DNA of 35,804 nt from assembly GCA_030065025.1 (NCBI GenBank), contig JASJDY010000039.1, positions 1 to 35,804 on the forward strand. Direction: 5' to 3'. The first letter of the stretch is position 1; each line of letters starts with the position of its first letter. The stretch comes from Planctomycetota bacterium. GTDB lineage: Bacteria > Planctomycetota > PLA2 > JAEUHO01. The notes under the pieces are model-generated. The model was not told the origin of the DNA and did no database searches. It worked only from the letters and a program-made list of their open reading frames with translations. This document shows, piece after piece, positions 9,534 through 17,295 of the stretch. The position numbers were made by a program, and so were the translations under genes.

Positions 9534-10001
9534 GTGCGCCCCACCGAAGCCCACCCCGAGCTGGTCCCGATGCTCACGACGCTGAGGATCATCGTCGCCG
9601 CCCTGGCCCTCGGGCTGGCAGGCTTCCTGGCATTCGCCTACTGGTGGCACGAGATCTCCGGGCCGCGCGACGTCCCGGAGTTCGCCTCCTTCCTGTCGTG
9701 GGTGGCCGTGGCGCTGGCCCTCACACAGCCGATCGTCTTCACGTTCACACGCATGGCCCTCGCGCGCGAGGCCCTGCAGAAGTACCGCAAGGATGACATC
9801 GGGCCCTTCCGCAAGGGGTACATGGCGGCCGTCATCGTGGGCGCTGCGGGCATCGAGGGCGGCGGGCTCCTCGCCGCCGTCGCCTACTTCCTGGAGGGGC
9901 GCGTCGTCGCCCTCGGCGCAGCCGCGCTGTGCGTCGTCATCCTGCTGCTCTCGTTCCCTTCCCGCAGGAGTTTGGACAACCTCATCGCTCAGCGCCCGTG
10001 A
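9534..10001 (+). CDS. Small four-helix membrane protein, family not recognised
   Basis: 155 residues, not recognised. Four hydrophobic segments are visible at about 15-37, 52-73, 97-120 and 123-141, with a charged loop (AREALQKYRKDDIGPFRKG) between the second and third. The GTG at 9534 is chosen because a TAGCAT hexamer lies 6 bases upstream; ATG at 9570 (MLTTLRII) is an alternative that would begin right at the first helix. It precedes the thioredoxin/cytochrome/copper fusion by 55 bases on the same strand, but that gene seems to have its own TATACC hexamer, so linkage is uncertain. Confidence 0.65.
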   Translation: MRPTEAHPELVPMLTTLRIIVAALALGLAGFLAFAYWWHEISGPRDVPEFASFLSWVAVALALTQPIVFTFTRMALAREALQKYRKDDIGPFRKGYMAAVIVGAAGIEGGGLLAAVAYFLEGRVVALGAAALCVVILLLSFPSRRSLDNLIAQRP

Positions 10002-10056
10002 GCGCAACGAGGGCGCGGGGAAGCGGTATACCTTCGTGATCGTCCCAGGGGACCTC

Positions 10057-11838
10057 ATGCGCATTCTCTTCGCCACGGCCTGCCTGCTCTCGCTCCTGTC
10101 CGCCGCCGCCGTCCTGCAGGCGGACGACCTGGAAGGCCGCCCGCGTCCGGTGAAGGCCGCGGCACGCGGCGTCGGCGCGCTCGTCCCCGACCTCACGTTC
10201 GAGGATCTCGCGGGCAAGGCGGGCCGGCTGTCCGAGTTCCGCGATCGCAAGGCCCTCGTGATCGCCTTCACGAACGCGGGCTGCCCCGTCTGCAAGCGCT
10301 ACGGTCCCAAGCTGGCCCGCATGGCGCGTACCTGGGCTGAGCGCGACGTCGCGTTCCTTCTCGTGAACCCGACGCCGCACGAGGACGTAAAGGTGGTGCG
10401 CGCCGCCATCGACGCGCACGGACTCGAGGCGCGCTACGTCCTCGACACGGACGGGCGATTCGCCCAGGCACTGGCGGGCCGCACGACGGCGGAGTGCTTC
10501 GTGCTCGACGCCTCGCGCACCCTGCGCTACCGAGGCGCAATCGACGACCAGTACGGCGTGGGCTATGCGCTCGAGCGCGCAACGCAGCCCTATCTCGAAC
10601 GCGCGCTGGAAGCCGTCGTGGCCGGGCTGCGTCCCGAGATCGAGGCGACGACGGCGCCTGGGTGCACACTCGAGGTGCGGCGCGCCAAGCCCGACGGACG
10701 CGCCGTCACGTGGCACGAGCACGTACAGCGCATCGTCCAGGCCCGCTGCCAGGACTGCCACCGCGAGGGTGAGAACGGTCCGTTCGCGCTCATGACGTAT
10801 GCCGACGCCAAGGGCAACGCGCCGATGATCGCGTACGTCGTGCGGGAACGTCTCATGCCGCCGTGGTTCGCGAGCGACGAGAGCCTCGCAATGCTCAGCG
10901 ACCACAGCCTGACGGCGCGCGAGCGCTCCTTGCTCCTGCGCTGGGTGGAGACAGGCACGCCCGAGGGCGACCCGAAGGACGCCCCGCTGCCGCGCACGTT
11001 CACGAAGGGCTGGAAGATCGGCAAGCCGGACGCCGTGCTGCAGATCCCCAAGGCCTTCCGCGTCCCGGCCGAGGGCACGGTCAAGTACCAGTACTCGACC
11101 GTCTCCACGGATTTCGCCGAGGACCGCTGGATCCAGGCGTTCGAGATCCGTCCGACCGCGCCGCAGGCGGTGCACCACGTGCTCGTCTTCGTTCGCTACC
11201 CGAAGGACCATCCCCGTGCCCACGAGCAGCCCAGACCTCGTGGCGGCGTCGAGGGCTACTTCGCTGCCATGGTGCCGGGTCAGAGCGCGTTCCGCTTCCC
11301 CGCCGGGACGGCGCGCTTCCTGCCGAAGGGCGCACAGCTGCGCTTCCAGATCCACTACACGACGAACGGGCAGGAGGCCGTCGACCAGACGCGCATCGGC
11401 TTCGTGTTCACGAAGGACGGCCGGCCGCAGCACGAGATGCGTAGCACGGGCATCTACAACCTCCGACTGCGCATCCCGGCGGGCAAGGCGCACCACGTCG
11501 AGCAGGCGAGCCGCATGCTGCCGATCAAGGCGCGGATTCACGGCTTCACGCCGCACATGCACGTGCGCGGCAAGGCCTTCCACTACGAGGCGGTACTGCC
11601 GGACGGCACGCGCAAGACGTTGCTGGACATCCCGCGCTACGACTTCAACTGGCAGCTGCACTACCGGCTTGCGGAGCCGCTGGAGCTACCGGCGGGCACG
11701 AGGATCCGGTGCACGGCGGTGTACGACAACAGTGCGGGCAACCCGGCGAACCCGAATCCGAACAAGACGGTCCGCTGGGGCAACCAGACGTGGGAGGAGA
11801 TGCTGATCGGGTATGTGGACTGGCACCCTGTGAAGTAA
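10057..11838 (+). CDS. Secreted thioredoxin-like / cytochrome c / type II copper monooxygenase fusion
   Basis: 593 residues. A signal peptide (about 1-22) is followed by a thioredoxin/AhpC-like domain with redox pair GCPVC (C76, C79), a single c-type haem site CQDCH (231-235) in a domain ending MPPWFA, and a C-terminal domain like ascorbate-dependent type II copper monooxygenases. In the last, the expected ligands of both copper sites are visible: H373-H374 (VHHVLV), H433 (QIHYT), H500/H502 (PHMHVRG) and M582 (TWEEM). The N-terminal half thus suggests electron delivery to copper in the periplasm. Such fusions are common in Planctomycetota and Acidobacteriota, but no substrate is established that I know of. 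TATACC at 10027 may be its -10 element. Confidence 0.82.
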   Translation: MRILFATACLLSLLSAAAVLQADDLEGRPRPVKAAARGVGALVPDLTFEDLAGKAGRLSEFRDRKALVIAFTNAGCPVCKRYGPKLARMARTWAERDVAFLLVNPTPHEDVKVVRAAIDAHGLEARYVLDTDGRFAQALAGRTTAECFVLDASRTLRYRGAIDDQYGVGYALERATQPYLERALEAVVAGLRPEIEATTAPGCTLEVRRAKPDGRAVTWHEHVQRIVQARCQDCHREGENGPFALMTYADAKGNAPMIAYVVRERLMPPWFASDESLAMLSDHSLTARERSLLLRWVETGTPEGDPKDAPLPRTFTKGWKIGKPDAVLQIPKAFRVPAEGTVKYQYSTVSTDFAEDRWIQAFEIRPTAPQAVHHVLVFVRYPKDHPRAHEQPRPRGGVEGYFAAMVPGQSAFRFPAGTARFLPKGAQLRFQIHYTTNGQEAVDQTRIGFVFTKDGRPQHEMRSTGIYNLRLRIPAGKAHHVEQASRMLPIKARIHGFTPHMHVRGKAFHYEAVLPDGTRKTLLDIPRYDFNWQLHYRLAEPLELPAGTRIRCTAVYDNSAGNPANPNPNKTVRWGNQTWEEMLIGYVDWHPVK

Positions 11839-11863
11839 CGACCGCGCTTGTCCCAAGCACGCC

Positions 11864-11909
11864 GTGCCGGTGCCCGTGCCGGTGCCTCTGCCCGCCGGTT
11901 CCCGTGCTT
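11864..11909 (+). repeat. GT-hexamer array, site 2
   Basis: GTGCCG, GTGCCC, GTGCCG, GTGCCT and CTGCCC are in register (11864-11893); after a 4-base shift GTTCCC and GTGCTT follow (11898-11909). An imperfect small hairpin (GCGCTTG, TCC, CAAGC-AC-GC, 11844-11862) directly precedes the array. The site lies between two convergent genes. Confidence 0.6.
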
Positions 11910-11931
11910 TCGCCTACGTTACGGAAAGGAA

Positions 11932-12048
11932 GGGCGGGCATTGCAGCCCGCCCCTACCGGGTAGGTCCGGATTGGAGCTCGCGAACCCGCGGGCGGCCAA
12001 CCGCCCTTCGACTCCCTTCGGTCGCTCAGAGCTCAGGCCGCCCCTACA
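11932..12048 (-). repeat. REP-like double palindrome at the 3' end of the sensor kinase gene
   Basis: Two related units read on the minus strand as GTAGGGGCGG-C, loop, G-CCGCCC. Unit A (11957-11932) has a 6-base loop between GGGCGGGC and GCCCGCCC; next to it CCTACC-G-GGTAGG (11953-11965) is a palindrome. Unit B (12048-11991) has the same GTAGGGGCGGCC and GGCCGCCC arms separated by a longer insert containing GAGCGACCGAAGGGAGTCGA. The kinase stop codon (12044-12046) lies inside unit B, so the last residues of the kinase may be repeat-derived. This resembles dispersed extragenic palindromes of other GC-rich genomes. Confidence 0.6.
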
Positions 12049-14482
12049 AGGGCCTGGGCTTCGGCAGCGAACTGAGCTGCAGGGCGTTCTGGATCTCCCC
12101 CATCAGATCCACCGCGCGATACGGCTTCTGCACGAACCCGGCCACGCCGTCGCCCTCCAGCCGCCCGCGCGCCTCCTGCTCCGTGTAGCCGCTAGACAAC
12201 ACGACCGGCACGTCCGGGCTGATCTCGCGCAGCTCGCGGAAGGCCTCCTCACCGCTCAGCCGCGGCATGGTCATGTCCAGCAGGACCAGGTCGATCTCGT
12301 CCGCCTGCTCGCGGAACAGCTCGACGGCCTCCTGACCGTCGCACGCCACGACGACCTCGAACCCTGCGGACTCGAGCATGAGCGTCGACACCTGCAGGAC
12401 CATCTCGTCGTCGTCCGCCACGAGCACGCGCAACGTGCCCGCCGCGACGCGCTCCTCGCGCTTGGTCGGTTTCGGTGCGGGCGCTCCGCCCGGAGCCAAC
12501 GGCAGGAGGATCTCGAAGACGGATCCGCCGCCCGGCGTCGTCTCGACGCAGACCGCACCGCCGTGTCCGCGCACGATGCCGAGCACGCCCGCCAGGCCGA
12601 GCCCGCGCCCCGTGAACTTCGTGGTGAAGAACGGATCGAAGATGCGCCGCCGCGTCTCGGCGTCCATGCCGACACCGTCATCGGACACCGTCACGCTGAT
12701 GCACGGCCCAGGCGGGATGTCGCCAGGGCAGTTGCATGCGACGAGCTGATTGCGTGTGACGTCGCGGTTCCGCGTGCGGACCCGGATCGTGCCCGACTGG
12801 TCCTGAAGCGCCTCGGAGGCGTTCGTGATGAGGTTCATCACGACCTGACGCATCTGGCTGGCGTCCGCTTCCACGGCCGGCAGCGGGTCCTCCAGGTCCA
12901 GCTCGAGTGTCGCCTTCTTCGAGATCACGGTCTGCAGGAGGCCCGTCATCTCCCGGACGATGCGGTTCATGCAGATGGTCTCGATGACGAAGCGACCCTG
13001 ACCCGAGTAGGCGAGCATCTGGTTGGTCAGCTCCGCGGCGCGAACCGCGGTCGTCTCGATCTGCTTGAGGTACTGGCGCCCGGCCGTGCCGGGCGGAATC
13101 TCCTGGAGCGCGAGGTCGGCGCTGCCGAGCACGCCCATCAGGAGATTGTTGAAGTCGTGCGCAATCCCTCCGGCGAGCACACCGAGGCTCTCGAGGCGCT
13201 GTGTCTCGAGCACCCTGCGCTCGAGCACGCTTCGCTCTTCCGCGGCCTGCTCCCGCTCCGTCACGTCGATCGCGACGCCGAGGCTGCCGATGACCGAGCC
13301 CTTCCCGTTCCTGCGGGGGATGAAGCGCGCGTGGAAGATGCGCGAGCCGACCTCGACGATCTCCTCGATCGACTCCCCCTGCAGACTGCGGCGGGTGCGG
13401 TCGAGGATGATCGGATAATCGGCGTACAGGTCGTAGACCGACTGTCCGACGACTTCGCCCGGTCGGAGCGCGAGCGCGTCGAGACCACGTCCCTCCGAGA
13501 GCGTGAAGTTCCCCTCCGCATCGAGCGCCCACAGCACCACGGGCGCGTGCTGGATGACCATGCGCAGGTGCTGCTCGCTCTCGCGCAACGCCCGCTGCGT
13601 GTCCTTCAGGAAGGTGACCTCCTGGACCACCGTGCCCACACCCTCGATCGCGCCCGTGGGGCCACGCAGGGGGTGGTAGTTGATCACCCAGTGGCGCTTC
13701 GCCCCCGGGAACGCCTGCGTCGCTCCCATGATCTCGCGGTTCAGGACTGGTTCCCCCGTGTCCAGCACGCCCTGGTACAGCGGCTCGATCTGGTCAACCA
13801 GCGCCGCCGGAAGCACCTCGCGCAAGGTACGGCCTAGGTGCACCTCCTTCGGCAAGCCGTTGATCTCGGCCATGCGGTCGTTGATGCGGACGAACCGCAG
13901 CTCCCGATCGAGCAGGCAGAGGCCGATCGGCGACGTGTCGTAGAGGTGCTCGATCTCACGCAGCTGGGCTTCCGCGCGACTGCGTTCCTCTTCCACCTCG
14001 AGCCTGGCGGATTCGATGTCGCTGACGTCCACGAGGAAGAGCACGACCTCGCTGACCTTGCCGTGTGCATCGAGGACGGGACGCACCGAGCCGCGCATCC
14101 ACGTGGCGAAGGCGGGATTCCCGTCGTCCGGGCGGACGACGTACTTCGTCACAGGGAACTCGGCGGCTTCGCCTCCGAAGGCGCGCACCAGCTGCGCATG
14201 GACCGCGGGCTCGACGTTCTCCTCGTCCCGCAGGATGTTGTAGTGGCCCTCGAGCGCCGCCTGCTGCTCGTCCGTGACGCGGAACATCTCCTGCATGCGC
14301 CGGTTGGTGAACTTCAGGGTGCCGTCTGGCGCGTACACGGCGATGGCGCCGATCGAGGGGCCATCGAACAGCGCCTTCCAACGAGCCGCGTCCGCACCGG
14401 CCTGGGGAGCATCGCGCAGCCCGTCGAGCGCAGAGGGCAGCGGGAACCCCCGCCCTTCCTGTCGCGCGCGTCCGGTGCCCAT
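12044..14482 (-). CDS. Soluble hybrid PAS sensor histidine kinase
   Basis: 812 residues with no membrane segment. Three PAS-type sensor domains (about 35-155, 172-295, 303-412) precede a HisKA dimerisation domain with H-box GGIAHDFNNLL (H442), an HATPase domain (N554 in LITNASEAL, DDGVGMD at 601-607, FDPFFTTKFTGRGLGLA) and a C-terminal receiver domain (ADDDEM near 689; phospho-acceptor D736 in LLDMTMP; K786). The REC domain fused at the C-terminus implies a phosphorelay. No response regulator or transport gene is adjacent, so the signal is unknown. ATG 14482 has GGGAGG 6 bases upstream; the frame stays open to 14662 but those residues are not PAS-like. Three palindromes sit upstream. Confidence 0.9.
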   Translation of the reverse strand: MGTGRARQEGRGFPLPSALDGLRDAPQAGADAARWKALFDGPSIGAIAVYAPDGTLKFTNRRMQEMFRVTDEQQAALEGHYNILRDEENVEPAVHAQLVRAFGGEAAEFPVTKYVVRPDDGNPAFATWMRGSVRPVLDAHGKVSEVVLFLVDVSDIESARLEVEEERSRAEAQLREIEHLYDTSPIGLCLLDRELRFVRINDRMAEINGLPKEVHLGRTLREVLPAALVDQIEPLYQGVLDTGEPVLNREIMGATQAFPGAKRHWVINYHPLRGPTGAIEGVGTVVQEVTFLKDTQRALRESEQHLRMVIQHAPVVLWALDAEGNFTLSEGRGLDALALRPGEVVGQSVYDLYADYPIILDRTRRSLQGESIEEIVEVGSRIFHARFIPRRNGKGSVIGSLGVAIDVTEREQAAEERSVLERRVLETQRLESLGVLAGGIAHDFNNLLMGVLGSADLALQEIPPGTAGRQYLKQIETTAVRAAELTNQMLAYSGQGRFVIETICMNRIVREMTGLLQTVISKKATLELDLEDPLPAVEADASQMRQVVMNLITNASEALQDQSGTIRVRTRNRDVTRNQLVACNCPGDIPPGPCISVTVSDDGVGMDAETRRRIFDPFFTTKFTGRGLGLAGVLGIVRGHGGAVCVETTPGGGSVFEILLPLAPGGAPAPKPTKREERVAAGTLRVLVADDDEMVLQVSTLMLESAGFEVVVACDGQEAVELFREQADEIDLVLLDMTMPRLSGEEAFRELREISPDVPVVLSSGYTEQEARGRLEGDGVAGFVQKPYRAVDLMGEIQNALQLSSLPKPRPL

Positions 14483-14496
14483 GCACGGCCTCCCAC

Positions 14497-14542
14497 GGCA
14501 TGGTAGCCATGCCCGAATCGGGAAGGCACGCCCGCAGGCGGG
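14497..14542. promoter_or_regulatory. Palindrome cluster between divergent sensor kinase and DUF455 genes
   Basis: Three inverted repeats lie in 46 bases: GGCATGG-TAG-CCATGCC (14497-14513), CCCGA-A-TCGGG (14512-14522) and CCCGC-AG-GCGGG (14531-14542). The first overlaps a minus-strand TACCAT hexamer (14500-14505) that could be the kinase -10 element, so it is placed like an operator. The regulator is unknown. Confidence 0.35.
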
Positions 14543-14583
14543 ACCCCTTACGTTTCCCACACAGTCGTGCCGAGCGCGGCGTG

Positions 14584-14589
14584 TAGATT
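14584..14589 (+). promoter_or_regulatory. Putative leaderless -10 element of the DUF455 gene
   Basis: TAGATT is followed by CGCCGG and the GTG start at 14596, a 6-base gap with no Shine-Dalgarno. Confidence 0.4.
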
Positions 14590-14595
14590 CGCCGG

Positions 14596-15402
14596 GTGGA
14601 GACGCGCGCGTTCGCCTTGGCCCTGCTGGAATCCGACTCGCTGGCCGCCAAGCTGCGTCCACCGCCCGCGGACCTCAGCGACGACACCCCGGGAGAGCCC
14701 CTGTTCGTGAAGGGCCCGATCCGCCCGCCCGAGCTGCGCCACGACCCCGTGCGCAAGGTGAAGGTCCCGCCCCTGAGCGGCATGCCGGATCCCGAGCAGC
14801 GCGTACGGATCCTCCACGCCCTGGCGAATCACGAGCTGCAGGCTGCGGAGCTCTTCGCGTGGGTCCTGCTCGCCTTCCCCGACATGCCGCGCCCCTTCCG
14901 GCGCGGCTGCGTGGCCGTGCTTGCGGATGAACAAGAGCACTGCCGCCTGTACGTGGAACGGCTCGAGGCGCTGGGCGCGCGCTTCGGCGACTTCGGCGTC
15001 ACCGCTCACTTCTGGCGCAAGGCCGCTCGCATTCGCACCCCGCTGCAGTTCGTGTGCGAGATGGGACTCACACTCGAGAACGCCAACCTCGACTTCGCGC
15101 AGGAGCACGCTGCAGCCGCGCGCGCCGCCGGTGACGAGGACACCGCACGCGTGCTCGACCGCGTGCACGAAGACGAGACGCGCCACGTCGCCTTCGCGTG
15201 GGCGTGGTTCCAGAAGCTGAAGCCCGCCGACGAGGACGACTGGGAGGTGTACCTAGCGAACGTGCACCGCCCCGGCGGCCCCGAGCGTGCCCGCGGCGCG
15301 ACGTTCGACGCACTCGCCCGGCGGGCCGCGGGCCTCGATCCCGAGTTCATCGAACACCTCGAGAGGACGAGGCCGACGCGGCCGGGCGGAGCGCCGCGAT
15401 GA
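14596..15402 (+). CDS. DUF455 family ferritin-like protein
   Basis: 268 residues with the helical layout of DUF455, a ferritin-like family expected to carry a di-metal site. Candidate metal ligands are in ANHELQAAELFAW (E80, E85), DEQEHC (E112, H115), TLENANLD (E161) and HEDETRHVAFAW (E194, H197), i.e. repeated E-x-x-H motifs in separate helices. The N-terminal 60 residues are basic and proline-rich. No reaction is established for the family to my knowledge; an oxygenase or oxidase role is inferred from the fold. GTG start is preceded 6 bases upstream by TAGATT. Its TGA overlaps the ATG of the ATP-grasp gene (ATGA, 15399-15402), which implies translational coupling and a shared pathway. Confidence 0.8.
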   Translation: METRAFALALLESDSLAAKLRPPPADLSDDTPGEPLFVKGPIRPPELRHDPVRKVKVPPLSGMPDPEQRVRILHALANHELQAAELFAWVLLAFPDMPRPFRRGCVAVLADEQEHCRLYVERLEALGARFGDFGVTAHFWRKAARIRTPLQFVCEMGLTLENANLDFAQEHAAAARAAGDEDTARVLDRVHEDETRHVAFAWAWFQKLKPADEDDWEVYLANVHRPGGPERARGATFDALARRAAGLDPEFIEHLERTRPTRPGGAPR

Positions 15403-16484
15403 GCAAGCGCACGTGGATCCTCGGCAACCTCGACTGCGAGGACGACTGGGCGCGCATGCGCGCCGGCGACTCCGGACGCTGGCCGCGCCGTCTGCCCCTC
15501 GACGTGCTCCAGCGCGCTTCCCTGTATGCATCCCTCCTGCGCGTGTTCGCGAACGAGGGCGACGTGCTCTGGACGCCCGCACCCGTCGACCCGGCGCGAC
15601 TGCGACCCGTACCCGGTCTGCCGGACATCGAGCTGGTGCACGGTCCCGACTCGCTGCCCCCCGCCGGCGCCGACGTCCTCGCCTGGGCAGCCGCGCCGCC
15701 GAATCCCATCCCGCGCGAGCGTGTGGCCGTCGCCGCGCGGGTGAACGATCGCGTGTTCGCGCTGCGCCTCGCCGAGCGCTTCGGCGTCGCGCTTGCCGGC
15801 AGCCAGGTCGTGAAGTCGCTGGAGGAGCTCCTCGCGACCGAGGTCGCCGGCGGACCGTGGGTGGCCAAGGCGCCCCACGGCACGGCGGGGCGCAACCGGG
15901 TGCTGGGGCGCGGCCGGCAGCTCGAGGAGAACCAGCGCGGCGCCGTCGCCGCCCTGCTGGCCGAGCACGGCCGGCTCGTCCTGCAACCGTGGGTGCGGCG
16001 CACGTTCGACTTCGGCCTGTGGCTGCAGCCGGAGGAAGGCGGTCGCTGGCGGCGCGGCATCAGCGAGCAGGTCATCGACGCTCGCGGCCGGTTCCAGGGC
16101 GTCGTCGTCTCGGATCCGCCCCCGGACCTCGACGCGGCCGCCTTCCTCGAGACGCTCGGCACGCTGGTGCGTGACCATCTCGACCAGGCCGGCTACGAGG
16201 GGCGCTTCGGCATCGACGGGTTCGAGTACGAAGGCGTCACCGGCGCGCCCTTGCTCATGCCGCTGCTCGAGATCAACGCGCGCATGACCTTCGGCATGGT
16301 CGCCCACGCCCTGGTCGAGCGGGTGGCACGCGCGCACTGGGGCGAGAGCGCCACACGCGTTGCGCTGCGCTTCGGGCGCGCGGGCGAGCCGGAGACGCAC
16401 GACACGCGTCTGCCGTTGCTCGGCGCGCCGGACGAGCCGCTCATGCACGCCTGGCTCGAGAAGCTCGAGCCCACGGAAGCCTGA
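15399..16484 (+). CDS. ATP-grasp superfamily protein coupled to DUF455
   Basis: 361 residues. The ATP-grasp signature is visible: WVAKAPHGTAGRNRV (153-167, Lys plus glycine-rich loop), the hinge LVLQPWV (193-199), GIDGFEYEG (271-279) and the Mg-binding end EINARMTFG (E291, N293, R295). ATP-grasp enzymes activate a carboxylate with ATP and join it to an amine or thiol; the partners here cannot be read. The N-terminal third (starting SKRTWILGNLDCEDDW) is unlike well-known ligases such as RimK or D-Ala ligase. The start overlaps the stop of the DUF455 gene by ATGA, so the ferritin-like protein and this ligase are probably made in equal amounts. Confidence 0.75.
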   Translation: MSKRTWILGNLDCEDDWARMRAGDSGRWPRRLPLDVLQRASLYASLLRVFANEGDVLWTPAPVDPARLRPVPGLPDIELVHGPDSLPPAGADVLAWAAAPPNPIPRERVAVAARVNDRVFALRLAERFGVALAGSQVVKSLEELLATEVAGGPWVAKAPHGTAGRNRVLGRGRQLEENQRGAVAALLAEHGRLVLQPWVRRTFDFGLWLQPEEGGRWRRGISEQVIDARGRFQGVVVSDPPPDLDAAAFLETLGTLVRDHLDQAGYEGRFGIDGFEYEGVTGAPLLMPLLEINARMTFGMVAHALVERVARAHWGESATRVALRFGRAGEPETHDTRLPLLGAPDEPLMHAWLEKLEPTEA

Positions 16485-16496
16485 GCGGAGGTTGGC

Positions 16497-17219
16497 CTAG
16501 GCGCTCACGCGCGCGGACTTGAAGCGCTGGAGCCAGGCATAGAGCGCGCTGCCGGGACACTCGGTCGGCTTGAGGTCGCGATGGCCGTGGAGCTCGTCGA
16601 TCGGGATCCCGTAGTACGCGAGCTGTGCCTCGAGGAAGCGCTGGGTCGTGCGAAGCTGCCGCGCGGGGGGCAGGCCCTGCGTGAAGTCGCCGATGACGCT
16701 GATGCCGAGGTTCTCGCCGTTGTTGCCGCTGCCGGCGTGGGCTCCCTGGACGTCGAGCGCACGGCCCTCGTACACGTGACCGTCGAGGCCGATGATCCAG
16801 TGGTAGCCGATATCGGCCCAGCCGCGCTTGTTGCGGTGGAAGTCCTGGATGCCCTTCACGAGCTCGGCGTCGGAGCGCGTGCCCTGGCCGGCCACTTCCG
16901 CGGTGTGGTGCAGGGTGATGCGCCGCACGCGCTGCATGGGGTCGTGGTTGGGCTTCAGGGCCTCGGCCCCCCACTCGCTACGGCGGACGATGCGGTACGG
17001 GGGGAGCTTGGGCTCGGGCGGCGCGGGACGGCGCGAGACGGGCGGGCGGGCCGGCACGGAGCGGGCCGGGGCGCAGGCGGTGAGCAGCAAGCTGCCCAGG
17101 CCGGCGAGCACGACGCGACGGTCGAGGCCCCAGGGCTGCTGGGAGGCCGAATGATGGCCTCCGGCCGCAGGGCGCGAGCCCGGCAGCGGCAGGCATTCCT
17201 GGGGGATCGTCTCGCACAT
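16497..17219 (-). CDS. Lipoprotein N-acetylmuramoyl-L-alanine amidase (PGRP/amidase_2 fold)
   Basis: 240 residues. A long N-terminus leads to a twin-arginine and hydrophobic stretch (LDRRVVLAGLGSLLLTAC) with lipobox Leu-Thr-Ala-Cys (C49), so it is probably a Tat- or Sec-exported lipoprotein. A proline-rich linker (50-75) precedes the amidase domain. Zinc ligands are H104 in TLHHTA, H213 in HGHRDLKPTECPG and C221; GYHWIIGLDGHVYEGR is typical of the fold. It should cleave the bond between MurNAc and L-Ala in peptidoglycan, for remodelling or recycling. ATG 17219 has GGAGGGG 7 bases upstream. It is divergent from dapC, 76 bases apart, fitting a cell-wall theme. Confidence 0.88.
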   Translation of the reverse strand: MCETIPQECLPLPGSRPAAGGHHSASQQPWGLDRRVVLAGLGSLLLTACAPARSVPARPPVSRRPAPPEPKLPPYRIVRRSEWGAEALKPNHDPMQRVRRITLHHTAEVAGQGTRSDAELVKGIQDFHRNKRGWADIGYHWIIGLDGHVYEGRALDVQGAHAGSGNNGENLGISVIGDFTQGLPPARQLRTTQRFLEAQLAYYGIPIDELHGHRDLKPTECPGSALYAWLQRFKSARVSA

Positions 17220-17281
17220 GGGGTGCCCCCTCCAGAGGGCCGAACACCTTGACACAGCCCCCCGACGGTCCCGAAAGCCCG

Positions 17282-17287
17282 TAGGAT
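17282..17287 (+). promoter_or_regulatory. Putative leaderless -10 element of dapC
   Basis: TAGGAT is followed by TCGCCTCC and the ATG at 17296, an 8-base gap with no Shine-Dalgarno. A TTGACA lies at 17250, but 26 bases separate it from this hexamer, too far for a normal -35. Confidence 0.45.
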
Positions 17288-17295
17288 TCGCCTCC

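Noticed and set aside
17250-17255. TTGACA as a -35 box for dapC
   Set aside because: 26 bases separate it from the TAGGAT hexamer, beyond normal spacing.
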